Source: Candidatus Mediterraneibacter gallistercoris
Lineage (GTDB): Bacteria > Bacillota_A > Clostridia > Lachnospirales > Lachnospiraceae
DNA length: 30,521 bases
NCBI GenBank assembly: GCA_019119745.1
Contig: DWWI01000107.1
Location: 1 to 30,521, forward strand
Direction: 5' to 3'
The notes under the pieces: generated by a model
What the model was told of the DNA's origin: nothing
Seen by the model: only the letters and a program-made list of their open reading frames with translations
Databases searched by the model: none
In this document: positions 8,732 through 16,161 of the stretch, in pieces
Layout of the letters: each line of letters begins with the position of its first letter
How positions within the stretch are numbered: position 1 is the stretch's first letter
Made by a program: the position numbers and the translations under genes

Positions 8732-9373
8732 TTATCTGCGGTACTCACAGTCTGTCTTGTCACAGGCTTCACAACCGGCGACAGAGCACCGCTCCTTCAC
8801 GGGACTCGCACCAATCACGGCTGTTACAGATTTTGACGGAGTCATCATGTAACTGTCCGTCATTGTCAGCCCTATCGTTTTTGCACAGTCCAGCATCTGC
8901 ATGAGCGGCTTTTGGTAATGAATGTCGAAATCTCCATACCCCGGACTGAATCGCGGTCTGAGATACAGGCCTTCCTTCTCAAGTTCTTCCCCTGTCTCAA
9001 GCTGTTTTTTATCGCAGTATTCTTCCAGAACGGCAGCCGCGCACGCCTGCTGGATTACGGCCCGGCTCATATCCGTCATCGATGTTCTGCGGATCAGCTG
9101 ATCCACCCCGGCACCAAGTGTAGCGCCAAAAAGCACCACCTTTACACATCCCTTCAGATTTCTGGAAAGACTGCTGCTTTTAATCTCAGTATTTCCTATT
9201 CGTATCATGCCATCCGAAAACTGTTCTACATCAAAAATGCGGCAGATGGATTTCGGCCCCGCTGCTTTTTCCACTTCGGAAAAGGCATCTTCAATCATCA
9301 TACGGGTCCTCTCATCTGCCGTATTTCTTCCATATCCCAGATAACGGACAGCTTCTTTCATACGTCTGTCCAT
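8732..9373 (-). CDS. Free-standing methionine synthase activation-domain protein
   Basis: This protein of 213 residues resembles the C-terminal cobalamin-dependent methionine synthase activation domain (Met_synt_B12 family). It would bind S-adenosylmethionine and help re-methylate oxidised cobalamin on MetH. Visible support is the motif LRPRFSPGYGDFDI, the counterpart of the RPxPGYP SAM-binding motif of MetH, and its place directly upstream of a metH that lacks this domain. The C-terminus ends in a cysteine cluster, C-x4-C-x2-C-x4-C, which could bind a metal or an Fe-S cluster and so might carry the reducing electron; that is my inference. An AGGAG site precedes both an ATG (9373, 10-base spacing) and a TTG (9376, 7-base spacing); I used the ATG. 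A 13-base gap separates it from metF. Confidence 0.85.
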   Translation of the reverse strand: MDRRMKEAVRYLGYGRNTADERTRMMIEDAFSEVEKAAGPKSICRIFDVEQFSDGMIRIGNTEIKSSSLSRNLKGCVKVVLFGATLGAGVDQLIRRTSMTDMSRAVIQQACAAAVLEEYCDKKQLETGEELEKEGLYLRPRFSPGYGDFDIHYQKPLMQMLDCAKTIGLTMTDSYMMTPSKSVTAVIGASPVKERCSVAGCEACDKTDCEYRR

Positions 9374-9386
9374 CAATTTTAATCTC

Positions 9387-10256
9387 CTAAGCCTTTATAA
9401 TCTCTGATAAGTTTTTTATGATAGCTGCAGCCACGTCAGGTCTGTTCATCGAATAAATATGTATGTTTTTTACACCATTGGCGAGCAGGTCGATGATCTG
9501 ATCCGTTGCATACGCGATCCCTGCCTGTTTCATGGCTGCCGGTGAATTGCCGAAACGATCCAGTATTGCCAGGAACCTGCGAGGGAAAACTGTTCCCGAA
9601 AGCTCCTGGCTTTTTTTCATCTGCGCAGCGCTTGTAATCGGCATGATGCCCGGAAGGACGGGAACAGTAATCCCCGCCTCCCGGATTCTGTAGAGGAAAT
9701 TATAATGGATATCATAGTCAAAAAACATCTGGGTCGTAAGAAAATCGACACCGCTGTCCACTTTCTGTTTAAGATAGCGGATATCGTCTGATTTATGCTC
9801 ATTCTCCACATGCCCCTCAGGGTAACAGGCGGCTCCGATACAGAAGTCACCGTGTTTCCTGATCTCCTCTACAAGCTCATACGCATATCTGAATCGCCCT
9901 TCATCCGGGAAAGTCACACCTTCCGGAATATCTCCGCGAAGCGCAAGTATATTCTCAATCCCGAGTTCTTTCAGCCTGCCAATCACATGTCTTACTTCGT
10001 CCTTTGTAGAGGAAGCGCATGTCAGATGAGCAAGACTCAGCAAATGCAGATCGTCTTTGATATGCGATGCAATTTTTGCGGTATTCCTGCTGGTGCCTCC
10101 GCCGGCACCGTAAGTGACGCTGATGAAAGAAGGATTCAATTTGGCAATTTCATCAACCGCATGAATTACTTTGTCATAATCCTCGTCTTTCTTTGGTGGA
10201 AATACTTCAAAGGATATGTGTATTCTGTCTTCGTTTAATCTGTCAATTATCTTCAT
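9387..10256 (-). CDS. metF: 5,10-methylenetetrahydrofolate reductase
   Basis: This 289-residue flavoprotein reduces 5,10-methylene-THF to 5-methyl-THF, the methyl donor used by MetH downstream. Family hallmarks are all present: ISFEVFPPK at the N-terminus, VTYGAGGGT, NILALRGDIP, GACYPEGH, TTQMFFD and a C-terminal NIHIYSMNRP. The length matches a normal single-domain MetF. No metV-like partner gene is beside it, which fits methionine synthesis better than a dedicated Wood-Ljungdahl complex, although that remains an inference. The ATG at 10256 has an AGGAG about 12 bases upstream, rather far. That site lies in the 29-base gap after glgA, with no visible promoter, so metF is probably read through from glgA. 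Confidence 0.96.
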   Translation of the reverse strand: MKIIDRLNEDRIHISFEVFPPKKDEDYDKVIHAVDEIAKLNPSFISVTYGAGGGTSRNTAKIASHIKDDLHLLSLAHLTCASSTKDEVRHVIGRLKELGIENILALRGDIPEGVTFPDEGRFRYAYELVEEIRKHGDFCIGAACYPEGHVENEHKSDDIRYLKQKVDSGVDFLTTQMFFDYDIHYNFLYRIREAGITVPVLPGIMPITSAAQMKKSQELSGTVFPRRFLAILDRFGNSPAAMKQAGIAYATDQIIDLLANGVKNIHIYSMNRPDVAAAIIKNLSEIIKA

Positions 10257-10285
10257 CGGGTCTGACTGCTCCTGTCTTCTGTCGT

Positions 10286-11734
10286 CTACTCTCCGATCAG
10301 ACTCCTGTAGAGGTCTTCATACTGTCTCGCCGAGTTCTTCCATGAGAAGTCCTGACTCATGGCGCGCTCAACAATCTTGTTCCAGTCACGTTTTTTATCG
10401 TAGTAGATTCTTTCAGCATAACGTATCGTATTCAGCATCTCATGCGCATTGTAATTGCAGAAACTGAAACCGGTACCTGTTTTTTCGTATTCATTGTACG
10501 GTTCAACTGTATCCTTGAGTCCGCCTGTCTCACGAACAATCGGAAGTGTTCCATAGCGAAGGCTCATAAGCTGGCTCAGTCCGCATGGCTCAAAGAGGGA
10601 CGGCATCAGGAACGCATCACAGGACGCATAAATCCGGTGAGAGAGATCATCGGAATAATAGATGTTCGCGGAAACCCGTCCGGAATACTTCCATGCAAAG
10701 TGGCGGAACATATTTTCATATTTCACATCGCCTGTGCCGAGAACTACGATCTGTACGGCATCCTGACACAATTCGTCCATGATATAGTCGACCAGGTCAA
10801 ATCCTTTCTGGTCCGTCAGACGGGATACCATACCGATCAGCATTACTTTCGGATCTTTCTGAAGGCCAAGTTCATCCTGCAGTGATGTCTTGTTTATAGG
10901 TTTGTTCTTTCTGAAGTCGTCAATTGTAAAGTTTTTGGCGATACGGTTGTCGGTTGCCGGATTCCAGTCGTCATAATCAAGACCGTTCACAATACCACAC
11001 AAGTCGCCTGATCTGGCGGACATAAGTCCGTCGAGGCCTTCCCCGTAAAACGGAGTTTTAATTTCCTCAGCATAGCTGCTGCTGACCGTCGTAACTTTAT
11101 CCGCATATACAATACCGCCTTTCAACAGGTTGGCGTCCTTGTACGCTTCCATTTTATCCGGCACGAAATAATACTCGGGAAGTCCGGTGATTCCTCTGAC
11201 TGTCTTCGTATCCCATACACCCTGGAACTTCAGGTTATGTATTGTCATAATCGTCTTGATCCCGCGGTAGTATTCACCCAGGTATCTGAAGTTGTCAAGA
11301 TATACCGGTATCAGTCCGGTCTGCCAGTCATGACAGTGAATGAGATCCGGTCTGAATCCGATCACAGGAAGAATGCTCAGAACAGCTTTGGAAAAGAATG
11401 CGAACTTCTCAATTCCCCATTTCGGATCCCCGTCATACGGTGCGAATCCGCTGAAATAGTGCTCGTTATCAATAAAATAAAATGTGATGTCATTGAGTAC
11501 GGTCTTCAATACCCCAACATACTGATCCTGTCCGGCGATATCCATATAGAAATGAGTAACATACTCCATTTTATCTTTCCATTCCTGTTTCATGCAGGTA
11601 TATTTGGGAATTACTACGCGGACATCATATTTCGTTTTGTCAAAGTCTTTCGGAAGTGAACCGACAACATCGGCAAGTCCACCTGTCTTGATAAACGGAA
11701 CACACTCTGATGCAGCAAACAAAATGTTCTTCAT
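10286..11734 (-). CDS. glgA: Glycogen synthase (ADP-glucose, GT5 family)
   Basis: This 482-residue enzyme extends alpha-1,4-glucan chains from ADP-glucose. The protein begins MKNILFAASECVPFIKTGGL with the KTGGL loop that binds the ADP-glucose phosphates, followed by DVVGSLP. The C-terminal GT-B half has LIGMVSRLTDQKGFDLV and FEPCGLSQL, which contains the catalytic glutamate, then ETGGLKDTV. An in-frame ATG at 11749 would add MEDRN, but GGAGG lies inside that stretch 8 bases before the ATG at 11734, and the shorter start matches the family. No other glg gene is in the window. It has its own consensus promoter and is followed after 29 bases by metF, so it heads an unusual glycogen/methionine transcription unit. 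Confidence 0.95.
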   Translation of the reverse strand: MKNILFAASECVPFIKTGGLADVVGSLPKDFDKTKYDVRVVIPKYTCMKQEWKDKMEYVTHFYMDIAGQDQYVGVLKTVLNDITFYFIDNEHYFSGFAPYDGDPKWGIEKFAFFSKAVLSILPVIGFRPDLIHCHDWQTGLIPVYLDNFRYLGEYYRGIKTIMTIHNLKFQGVWDTKTVRGITGLPEYYFVPDKMEAYKDANLLKGGIVYADKVTTVSSSYAEEIKTPFYGEGLDGLMSARSGDLCGIVNGLDYDDWNPATDNRIAKNFTIDDFRKNKPINKTSLQDELGLQKDPKVMLIGMVSRLTDQKGFDLVDYIMDELCQDAVQIVVLGTGDVKYENMFRHFAWKYSGRVSANIYYSDDLSHRIYASCDAFLMPSLFEPCGLSQLMSLRYGTLPIVRETGGLKDTVEPYNEYEKTGTGFSFCNYNAHEMLNTIRYAERIYYDKKRDWNKIVERAMSQDFSWKNSARQYEDLYRSLIGE

Positions 11735-11776
11735 ATTACGATCCTCCATTTTCTGCCTTTTCTCGCCTTAAAAGGC

Positions 11777-11834
11777 ATTTTATCACTTGCTATTATACCC
11801 CATTCCCTGCATATTGCAAAGGATTTTATCACTT
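11777..11834. repeat. Pair of 12-bp direct repeats flanking the glgA promoter
   Basis: ATTTTATCACTT occurs at 11777-11788 and again at 11823-11834, same orientation, 46 bp apart. One copy lies just downstream of the -10 and covers the expected start site; the other lies just upstream of the -35. The placement suits a pair of operators, but chance cannot be excluded. The upstream copy also forms part of a weak stem, TATCAC / GTGATA (11827-11844), without a useful U-tract. Confidence 0.4.
11792..11819 (-). promoter_or_regulatory. Sigma-A promoter of glgA (and probably metF-metH)
   Basis: The minus strand reads TTGCAA (11814-11819), 16 bases, TATAAT (11792-11797). Transcription would start near 11785, about 50 bases before the chosen glgA ATG. 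The same -35 hexamer TTGCAA recurs at the asp23 and nusB promoters. Confidence 0.75.
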
Positions 11835-11883
11835 TACCGTGATATTTAAAAACAATTCCGCTTCTGTATTCTCACACGTAAGG

Positions 11884-12675
11884 TCAGCTTTTGTGACGGT
11901 ATTCAAGCTGAATAGTATCGGCAATCAGTGCAATAAATTCCGAGTTTGTCGGTTTCCCTTTCCCGGTGCTCACCGTATAACCGAAAAGTTCATCCAGTGT
12001 ATCCAGTTTACCTCTGCTCCAGGCCACCTCGATGGCATGCCGTATGGCCCGTTCCACACGGCTTGAAGTTGTCTGATACTTCTTTGCCACCGTAGGATAA
12101 AGAATCTTTGTTATGGCATTTAAGACATCCATGTCATTTACTGCCATTATGATCGCATCTCTGAGATAATGATATCCTTTGATATGCGCAGGTATTCCTA
12201 TTTCATGGAGCATATTCGTTACACGGCTCTCCAGATTTTCTCTGTTCAGAGTGTTTTCTGTCGTATTTTCATCATTCTTCTTTTCAGGATTTCTTGACAG
12301 ATTTCTTACGGATTTTATCCGTTCAAGCAGCATCCTGTTATTGAATGGTTTCATAACATAGTAATTCGCGCCTTTATTAAAAGCGTCTTCCGTGATCTTT
12401 TCCTGGCCAACCGCTGTGATCACAATAAAATACGGACGTTTTACGACAGTGCTGTCCTGTCCCATTTTCTCCATAACTGTCAGTCCGTCCATTTTCGGCA
12501 TGATCAGATCGAGAAGAACAACATCCGGTTTTCTGTCCTTGATGATCTGACACATTTCCTCGCCGTTTTTAGCCTTTCCGACCAGATCCAGCTCTTTATC
12601 TGTGCTGATGATCTCGTCGAGAACGTCCAGTACTTTTTGATTATCATCGGCGATGGCCACACGCAAATGCTCCAT
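11884..12675 (-). CDS. spo0A: Sporulation transcription factor Spo0A
   Basis: This 263-residue response regulator is the master switch for sporulation entry; when phosphorylated it binds 0A boxes. The receiver domain (1-125) has the acidic pair D10-D11 and the phosphorylation site D56 in [13 protein letters not shown] variable linker (about 126-145) is rich in N and E. The C-terminal DNA-binding domain (about 146-263) carries [16 protein letters not shown] and the highly conserved [19 protein letters not shown]. The ATG at 12675 is preceded by GGAGGAGAGGAG. It follows spoIVB, the standard Firmicute order. No convincing terminator was found in the 149 bases to glgA, though glgA has its own promoter. 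The identification is certain. Confidence 0.98.
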   Translation of the reverse strand: MEHLRVAIADDNQKVLDVLDEIISTDKELDLVGKAKNGEEMCQIIKDRKPDVVLLDLIMPKMDGLTVMEKMGQDSTVVKRPYFIVITAVGQEKITEDAFNKGANYYVMKPFNNRMLLERIKSVRNLSRNPEKKNDENTTENTLNRENLESRVTNMLHEIGIPAHIKGYHYLRDAIIMAVNDMDVLNAITKILYPTVAKKYQTTSSRVERAIRHAIEVAWSRGKLDTLDELFGYTVSTGKGKPTNSEFIALIADTIQLEYRHKS

Positions 12676-12725
12676 TTTCTCCTCTCCTCCAGATTCAAGA
12701 ATCTTCCTTAAAACGCCACTCGCTT

Positions 12726-12754
12726 ATTATATCCGCGCGAAAATGCAGAATCAA
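12726..12754 (-). promoter_or_regulatory. Promoter of spo0A
   Basis: The minus strand reads TTGATT (12749-12754), 17 bases, TATAAT (12726-12731), giving a leader of about 45 bases. This is a vegetative sigma-A type. I looked for the sigma-H pattern (AGGAWWW, 12-14 bases, GAAT) known at the B. subtilis spo0A sporulation promoter and did not find it at proper spacing. Confidence 0.7.
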
Positions 12755-12769
12755 GAATATTTTGTAGCA

Positions 12770-13879
12770 CTAATTCGACACAATTTTCGACGTTTCAGAC
12801 GATTCGACCTGATTCAGCATATTTTCTATAAATATGCCATAGCCCATTGTCGAATCCTGCACGAACACATGTGTTACCGCTCCGATCAGTTTCCCGTTCT
12901 GAATGATCGGACTGCCGCTCATTCCCTGGATGATACCCCCTGTTTTTTCAAGCAGTTCCGGATCGGTCACCTGAATGACAAGTCCTTTATTGATCTCTGA
13001 TGATGTTGTGTCGATATCTGTCACCCTGATATTGTATTCCTTTATTTCATTGTCGATATAACAGCGGATCTTGGCGTCCCCGATTTCAATCTCGTCTTTT
13101 GACGCTGTTTCAATAGGAATCTGTTCATCAAAAAGTTCATCGATCTTATCAATGGTTCCGTAAATTCCCGCATCTGTATTTTTGTCGATCGTACCCAGGA
13201 TATTATATTTGTTATATACAATGATTCCCTCCATTGTACCCGGTGACCCGTTGTAGCCTTTTGTGATATCCTGAATACTTGTACGATAGATCCGCCCTCC
13301 GGCAATCGTCATGAGCATATTTGTATCTGTGTCACTGATTCCGTGTCCCAGTGCGCCGAATCTGCTCTGCTCCGTGAGAAATGTGATTGTACCAAGCCCC
13401 TGAACATTATCCCGCACCCAGATTCCCAGCCTGTAGTGACCGGCTTCATATTCGATGGGACTGATCTTAATATCCATAGTATCTTCCCCTCTGCGCAGTG
13501 TGAGAGTCACATCATTGCCGTCAATCTGTTCAACCGCGTCGAGCAGATCTGTCTTTCCGGATATTGCCTGATGATTCACCGCCATAATATAATCACCGGT
13601 TTCCACTACATCAGCTGCAGGTTCATATTCATGCCCGTCTACACCTTCGATTTTTTCTGTATTCAGAACCATGACTCCGTCCGTTTCCATATAGATTCCT
13701 ACAGGCATACCGCCTAAGAGAACTGTATCATTATCACTTGATGACGCGCTGGCCTCTGTCTGCCAGAGGGCATTATCTTCCTGCCATGCCTTTGCCTGAT
13801 CCCATACAACAACGCCGGAAAGAAACAAAAAAGTCCAGAGCATCGTCCGGCATGCCCATTTTTTCCGGCTCACAAACAT
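12770..13879 (-). CDS. spoIVB: SpoIVB serine peptidase (S55 family)
   Basis: This protein of 369 residues is the forespore-secreted protease that signals to the mother cell to activate pro-sigma-K processing. An N-terminal membrane anchor/signal (about 10-28, TMLWTFLFLSGVVVW) is followed by a PDZ-like domain (about 55-145) and the peptidase domain. The catalytic His is in ALGHGISD (about residue 179) and the Ser in GMSGSP (about 321). The length is somewhat below the B. subtilis protein (about 425). I chose the ATG at 13879 because AAAGGA lies 9 bases upstream; in-frame ATGs further upstream have no ribosome-binding site and lie in the hairpin region. It lies between recN and spo0A, the canonical place. 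The forespore sigma-G/F element may overlap the recN terminator. Confidence 0.95.
   Translation of the reverse strand: MFVSRKKWACRTMLWTFLFLSGVVVWDQAKAWQEDNALWQTEASASSSDNDTVLLGGMPVGIYMETDGVMVLNTEKIEGVDGHEYEPAADVVETGDYIMAVNHQAISGKTDLLDAVEQIDGNDVTLTLRRGEDTMDIKISPIEYEAGHYRLGIWVRDNVQGLGTITFLTEQSRFGALGHGISDTDTNMLMTIAGGRIYRTSIQDITKGYNGSPGTMEGIIVYNKYNILGTIDKNTDAGIYGTIDKIDELFDEQIPIETASKDEIEIGDAKIRCYIDNEIKEYNIRVTDIDTTSSEINKGLVIQVTDPELLEKTGGIIQGMSGSPIIQNGKLIGAVTHVFVQDSTMGYGIFIENMLNQVESSETSKIVSN
12774..12809 (-). promoter_or_regulatory. Cluster of three 0A-box-like sites upstream of spo0A
   Basis: On the minus strand the motifs GGTCGAA (12803-12809), CGTCGAA (12786-12792) and TGTCGAA (12774-12780) occur within 36 bases. 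The last matches the Spo0A-binding consensus TGNCGAA exactly; the other two differ only in the first base. They lie inside the last codons of spoIVB, starting 20 bases upstream of the spo0A -35. This matches known autoregulation of spo0A in B. subtilis and would put Spo0A~P control on its own promoter. Confidence 0.6.
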
Positions 13880-13907
13880 ACTTTCACATCCTTTCCTCAT
13901 CATATAA

Positions 13908-13931
13908 AGAAGTGGGTGCTGTCCCACTTCT
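13908..13931. repeat. 9-bp inverted repeat in the spoIVB leader
   Basis: AGAAGTGGG (13908-13916) and CCCACTTCT (13923-13931) form a perfect stem with a 6-base loop, directly next to the U-tract of the recN terminator and about 30 bases before the spoIVB ATG. There is no U-tract on the minus strand after it. It may be a leader stem-loop or a second, unaided terminator stem. Confidence 0.6.
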
Positions 13932-13975
13932 GAAAAAGAAAAAAGAAAACGGATACCTTCTGCCGTATCCGTTTT
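13932..13975 (-). terminator. Strong rho-independent terminator after recN
   Basis: The minus strand has an 11-bp stem, AAAACGGATAC / GTATCCGTTTT (13965-13975 and 13946-13956), an 8-base loop and a long pyrimidine run of U with two C. It lies 35 bases after the recN stop and closes the nusB-recN transcription unit. Confidence 0.9.
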
Positions 13976-13982
13976 TAGTATG
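13976..13982 (-). promoter_or_regulatory. Candidate sigma-G/sigma-F -10 element for spoIVB
   Basis: The minus strand reads CATACTA, an exact match to the forespore -10 consensus CATWMTA, right beside the recN terminator stem. The matching -35 is poor (GTGAA, 16 bases upstream, against GHATR). spoIVB is known to be forespore-expressed in B. subtilis, which is the main reason for listing it. Confidence 0.3.
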
Positions 13983-14010
13983 TGTGGTTTTGTATTTTTT
14001 CACACTGGTA

Positions 14011-15687
14011 TTATCTATCACTCTTTGCCAGTTCTTTCATTTCTCTTGCACTTTCCAGAATATTTTCCGTCACTTTAGATCCTCCGAGTATACGCGCCAG
14101 TTCTCTGATAGAATCATCTCTGTCGAGACGCCTGATCCTGGTTGTCACAGAATTGTCCTGCGCACTTTTTTCAATCAGAAAATGAACGTCGGCCGCGGCC
14201 GCAATCTGCGGCAGATGTGTAATGCATATTACCTGACGGCTCTTTCCTATCAGATGAAGTTTCTCTCCGACTTTGTCTGCAGTTATTCCCGATATACCGG
14301 CGTCAATTTCGTCAAAGATCAATGTGGGCGTATCTTCCTCGTCCGCCAGTACAGTTTTAATTGCAAGCATGATTCTTGACAGTTCGCCTCCCGAAGCAAT
14401 ACCCGCCAGTGAACGCAGCGGTTCTCCGGGATTCAGTGCAATATAGAATTCCGCTTCGTCCCGGCCGTTTGCACTGTACCGTCCGATATCAGTAAGACGC
14501 ATTTCGATCCGTGTATCAAGAAAATTCAGTTCCAGCATCTGCTTTTTAATCTCATCAGCAAAGACAGCAGCGTATTTTTCCCGGATTTCATGTAGTTTCT
14601 GTGATACTGTCTCCACATTTTTCAGCGCCTTTTCTTTCTTATCTTCCAGATCTTTTATAAAAGAATCATAATCATTCAGTTCTTCTATTCTACGCTTTTT
14701 TTCATCGCAGTATGTAAGGATATCGGTTACAGTTTTTCCATATTTTGCCTTAAGATGGTTGATCAGGTTCAGTCTTTCCTCGGTCTCGCTGAACTCTTCT
14801 TCAGAGAATTCAAAACTCTTTGCATATTCGGAAAGCTCACGGTTGAAATCATTAAGCAGACTGTCTGCATCCAGCAGCTGACTGTAAAGCTGCGCGGCAC
14901 TGTCGTCGAAATCCGATATCTCCTGAAGAGAACGGATGGCCCTGCTTAAGCAGTCGCTTGCGTTTGCTGCCGTATCCTCCGCAGTATACTGATATGTCTC
15001 GGCAATGGCCTGTGTGACCTTTCGGCTTTCTGTCATACGCCGGTACAGCTCCTCAAGTTCATCATCTTCTCCTTCGGCAAGAGAAGCATTTTCAATTTCG
15101 TTTACTTCGAATTCGGCAAGAGAAAGCTCCCTTCTCCTGCTGTCGTCATCAAGAGAAGACTCTTCCAGCTGTCTGGTGATCTTCTGGTATGTATGATAAG
15201 CTTCAGCCATATTTTCCTTCACCGGACAGATTTCCGCTCCTGCGAAAAGATCCAGAAGCGCAAGATGATTCTTACGGTTGAGCAGAGTCTGATTATCATG
15301 CTGGCCGTGAATGTCAATCAGCAGGGCAGCCGCTTCTCTGAGTGTCCCCATACTGACGGTTTCTCCGTTAATCCTGCTGACACTGCGTCCTTCCATAAGT
15401 CTTCTGCTAAGAGTGATCATATCGTCTTCAGGAAAGATATCCATCGCCTTTAGCTTTTCTCTGATTCTGTCATCCTCAATAGTAAAGGTAAGCTCGACCA
15501 GTCCGCTTGCAGCCCCGTTTCTCAGCATATCCGCGCTGTATCTCCCGCCCAGCGCCAGGCTGACCGATCCCATAAGTATAGATTTGCCGGCTCCGGTCTC
15601 TCCTGTAAGAATATTCAGTCCCGGGCCAAAATCCACTTCCGATTCATCAATCAGCGCCAGATTTTTTACGTGAAGATTTTGTAACAT
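14011..15687 (-). CDS. recN: DNA repair protein RecN
   Basis: This 558-residue SMC-like ATPase acts early in double-strand break repair, holding DNA ends and sister chromatids. The N-terminal Walker A is GETGAGKS (29-36). The centre (about 155-370) is rich in E, L and K and suits the coiled coil. The C-terminal half has the ABC signature ASGGELSR (about 431-438) and Walker B LIFDEIDAGISG (about 456-467), followed by the HLPQIAA switch. The length is normal. The ATG at 15687 is 3 bases from the argR stop, with AGGTG in the argR end as ribosome-binding site, so it is translationally close-coupled. It is the last gene of the nusB operon, ended by a strong terminator. Confidence 0.97.
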   Translation of the reverse strand: MLQNLHVKNLALIDESEVDFGPGLNILTGETGAGKSILMGSVSLALGGRYSADMLRNGAASGLVELTFTIEDDRIREKLKAMDIFPEDDMITLSRRLMEGRSVSRINGETVSMGTLREAAALLIDIHGQHDNQTLLNRKNHLALLDLFAGAEICPVKENMAEAYHTYQKITRQLEESSLDDDSRRRELSLAEFEVNEIENASLAEGEDDELEELYRRMTESRKVTQAIAETYQYTAEDTAANASDCLSRAIRSLQEISDFDDSAAQLYSQLLDADSLLNDFNRELSEYAKSFEFSEEEFSETEERLNLINHLKAKYGKTVTDILTYCDEKKRRIEELNDYDSFIKDLEDKKEKALKNVETVSQKLHEIREKYAAVFADEIKKQMLELNFLDTRIEMRLTDIGRYSANGRDEAEFYIALNPGEPLRSLAGIASGGELSRIMLAIKTVLADEEDTPTLIFDEIDAGISGITADKVGEKLHLIGKSRQVICITHLPQIAAAADVHFLIEKSAQDNSVTTRIRRLDRDDSIRELARILGGSKVTENILESAREMKELAKSDR

Positions 15688-15690
15688 AAT

Positions 15691-16155
15691 TTACACCTGT
15701 ACTCCCTTTGAAATGATCCGCCGGATCTTCTCCATGACGACTGACGTATCCTCGGCAGTGCGTATCGCGCACATGATCGTATCGTCGCCGGCAATGCATC
15801 CGACAACCTCATGCCATTTCATGGCGTCCACTGCGGCCGCTACCGCCATTGCCATTCCGGATACAGTCTTAATCACAAGAATATTCTGCGCCTTATCCAT
15901 TGAAACATATCCGTCGCGCAGTACCCTGATATATTTTTCATTCATTTCGGGCTCTTCCTGTCTGTGGATGACATACTTCTGTCTTCCTCCGCTGACCGAA
16001 ACTTTGGTCAGCTTCAGATCGCGGATATCTCTGGAGACAGTCGCCTGTGTCACTTTGAATCCGGCGTTATTCAGATATTCTGCCAGTTCTTCCTGTGTCT
16101 CGATATCATACTGACTGATCAGTTCAATGATTTTTGCATGTCGGCTGACTTTCAT
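15691..16155 (-). CDS. argR: Arginine repressor ArgR/AhrC
   Basis: This 154-residue transcription factor represses arginine synthesis and may activate catabolism when bound to arginine, acting as a hexamer. The N-terminal winged helix-turn-helix reads SRHAKIIELISQYDIETQEE and then VTQATVSRDIRDLKLTKV, the standard ArgR recognition region. The C-terminal oligomerisation and arginine-binding domain has VGCIAGDDTIMCAIR, matching the GTIAGDDT family motif. The length is typical. It starts with ATG at 16155, 6 bases after the nadK stop, and precedes recN with a 3-base gap. No arginine genes are in the window; its place before recN is the conserved Firmicute order rather than a pathway neighbourhood. 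Confidence 0.97.
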   Translation of the reverse strand: MKVSRHAKIIELISQYDIETQEELAEYLNNAGFKVTQATVSRDIRDLKLTKVSVSGGRQKYVIHRQEEPEMNEKYIRVLRDGYVSMDKAQNILVIKTVSGMAMAVAAAVDAMKWHEVVGCIAGDDTIMCAIRTAEDTSVVMEKIRRIISKGVQV

Positions 16156-16161
16156 CTTCTT

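Noticed and set aside
10257..10285. SAM or cobalamin riboswitch before metF/metH
   Set aside because: The intergenic spaces are 13-63 bases, too short for either aptamer, and the glgA leader is about 50 bases.
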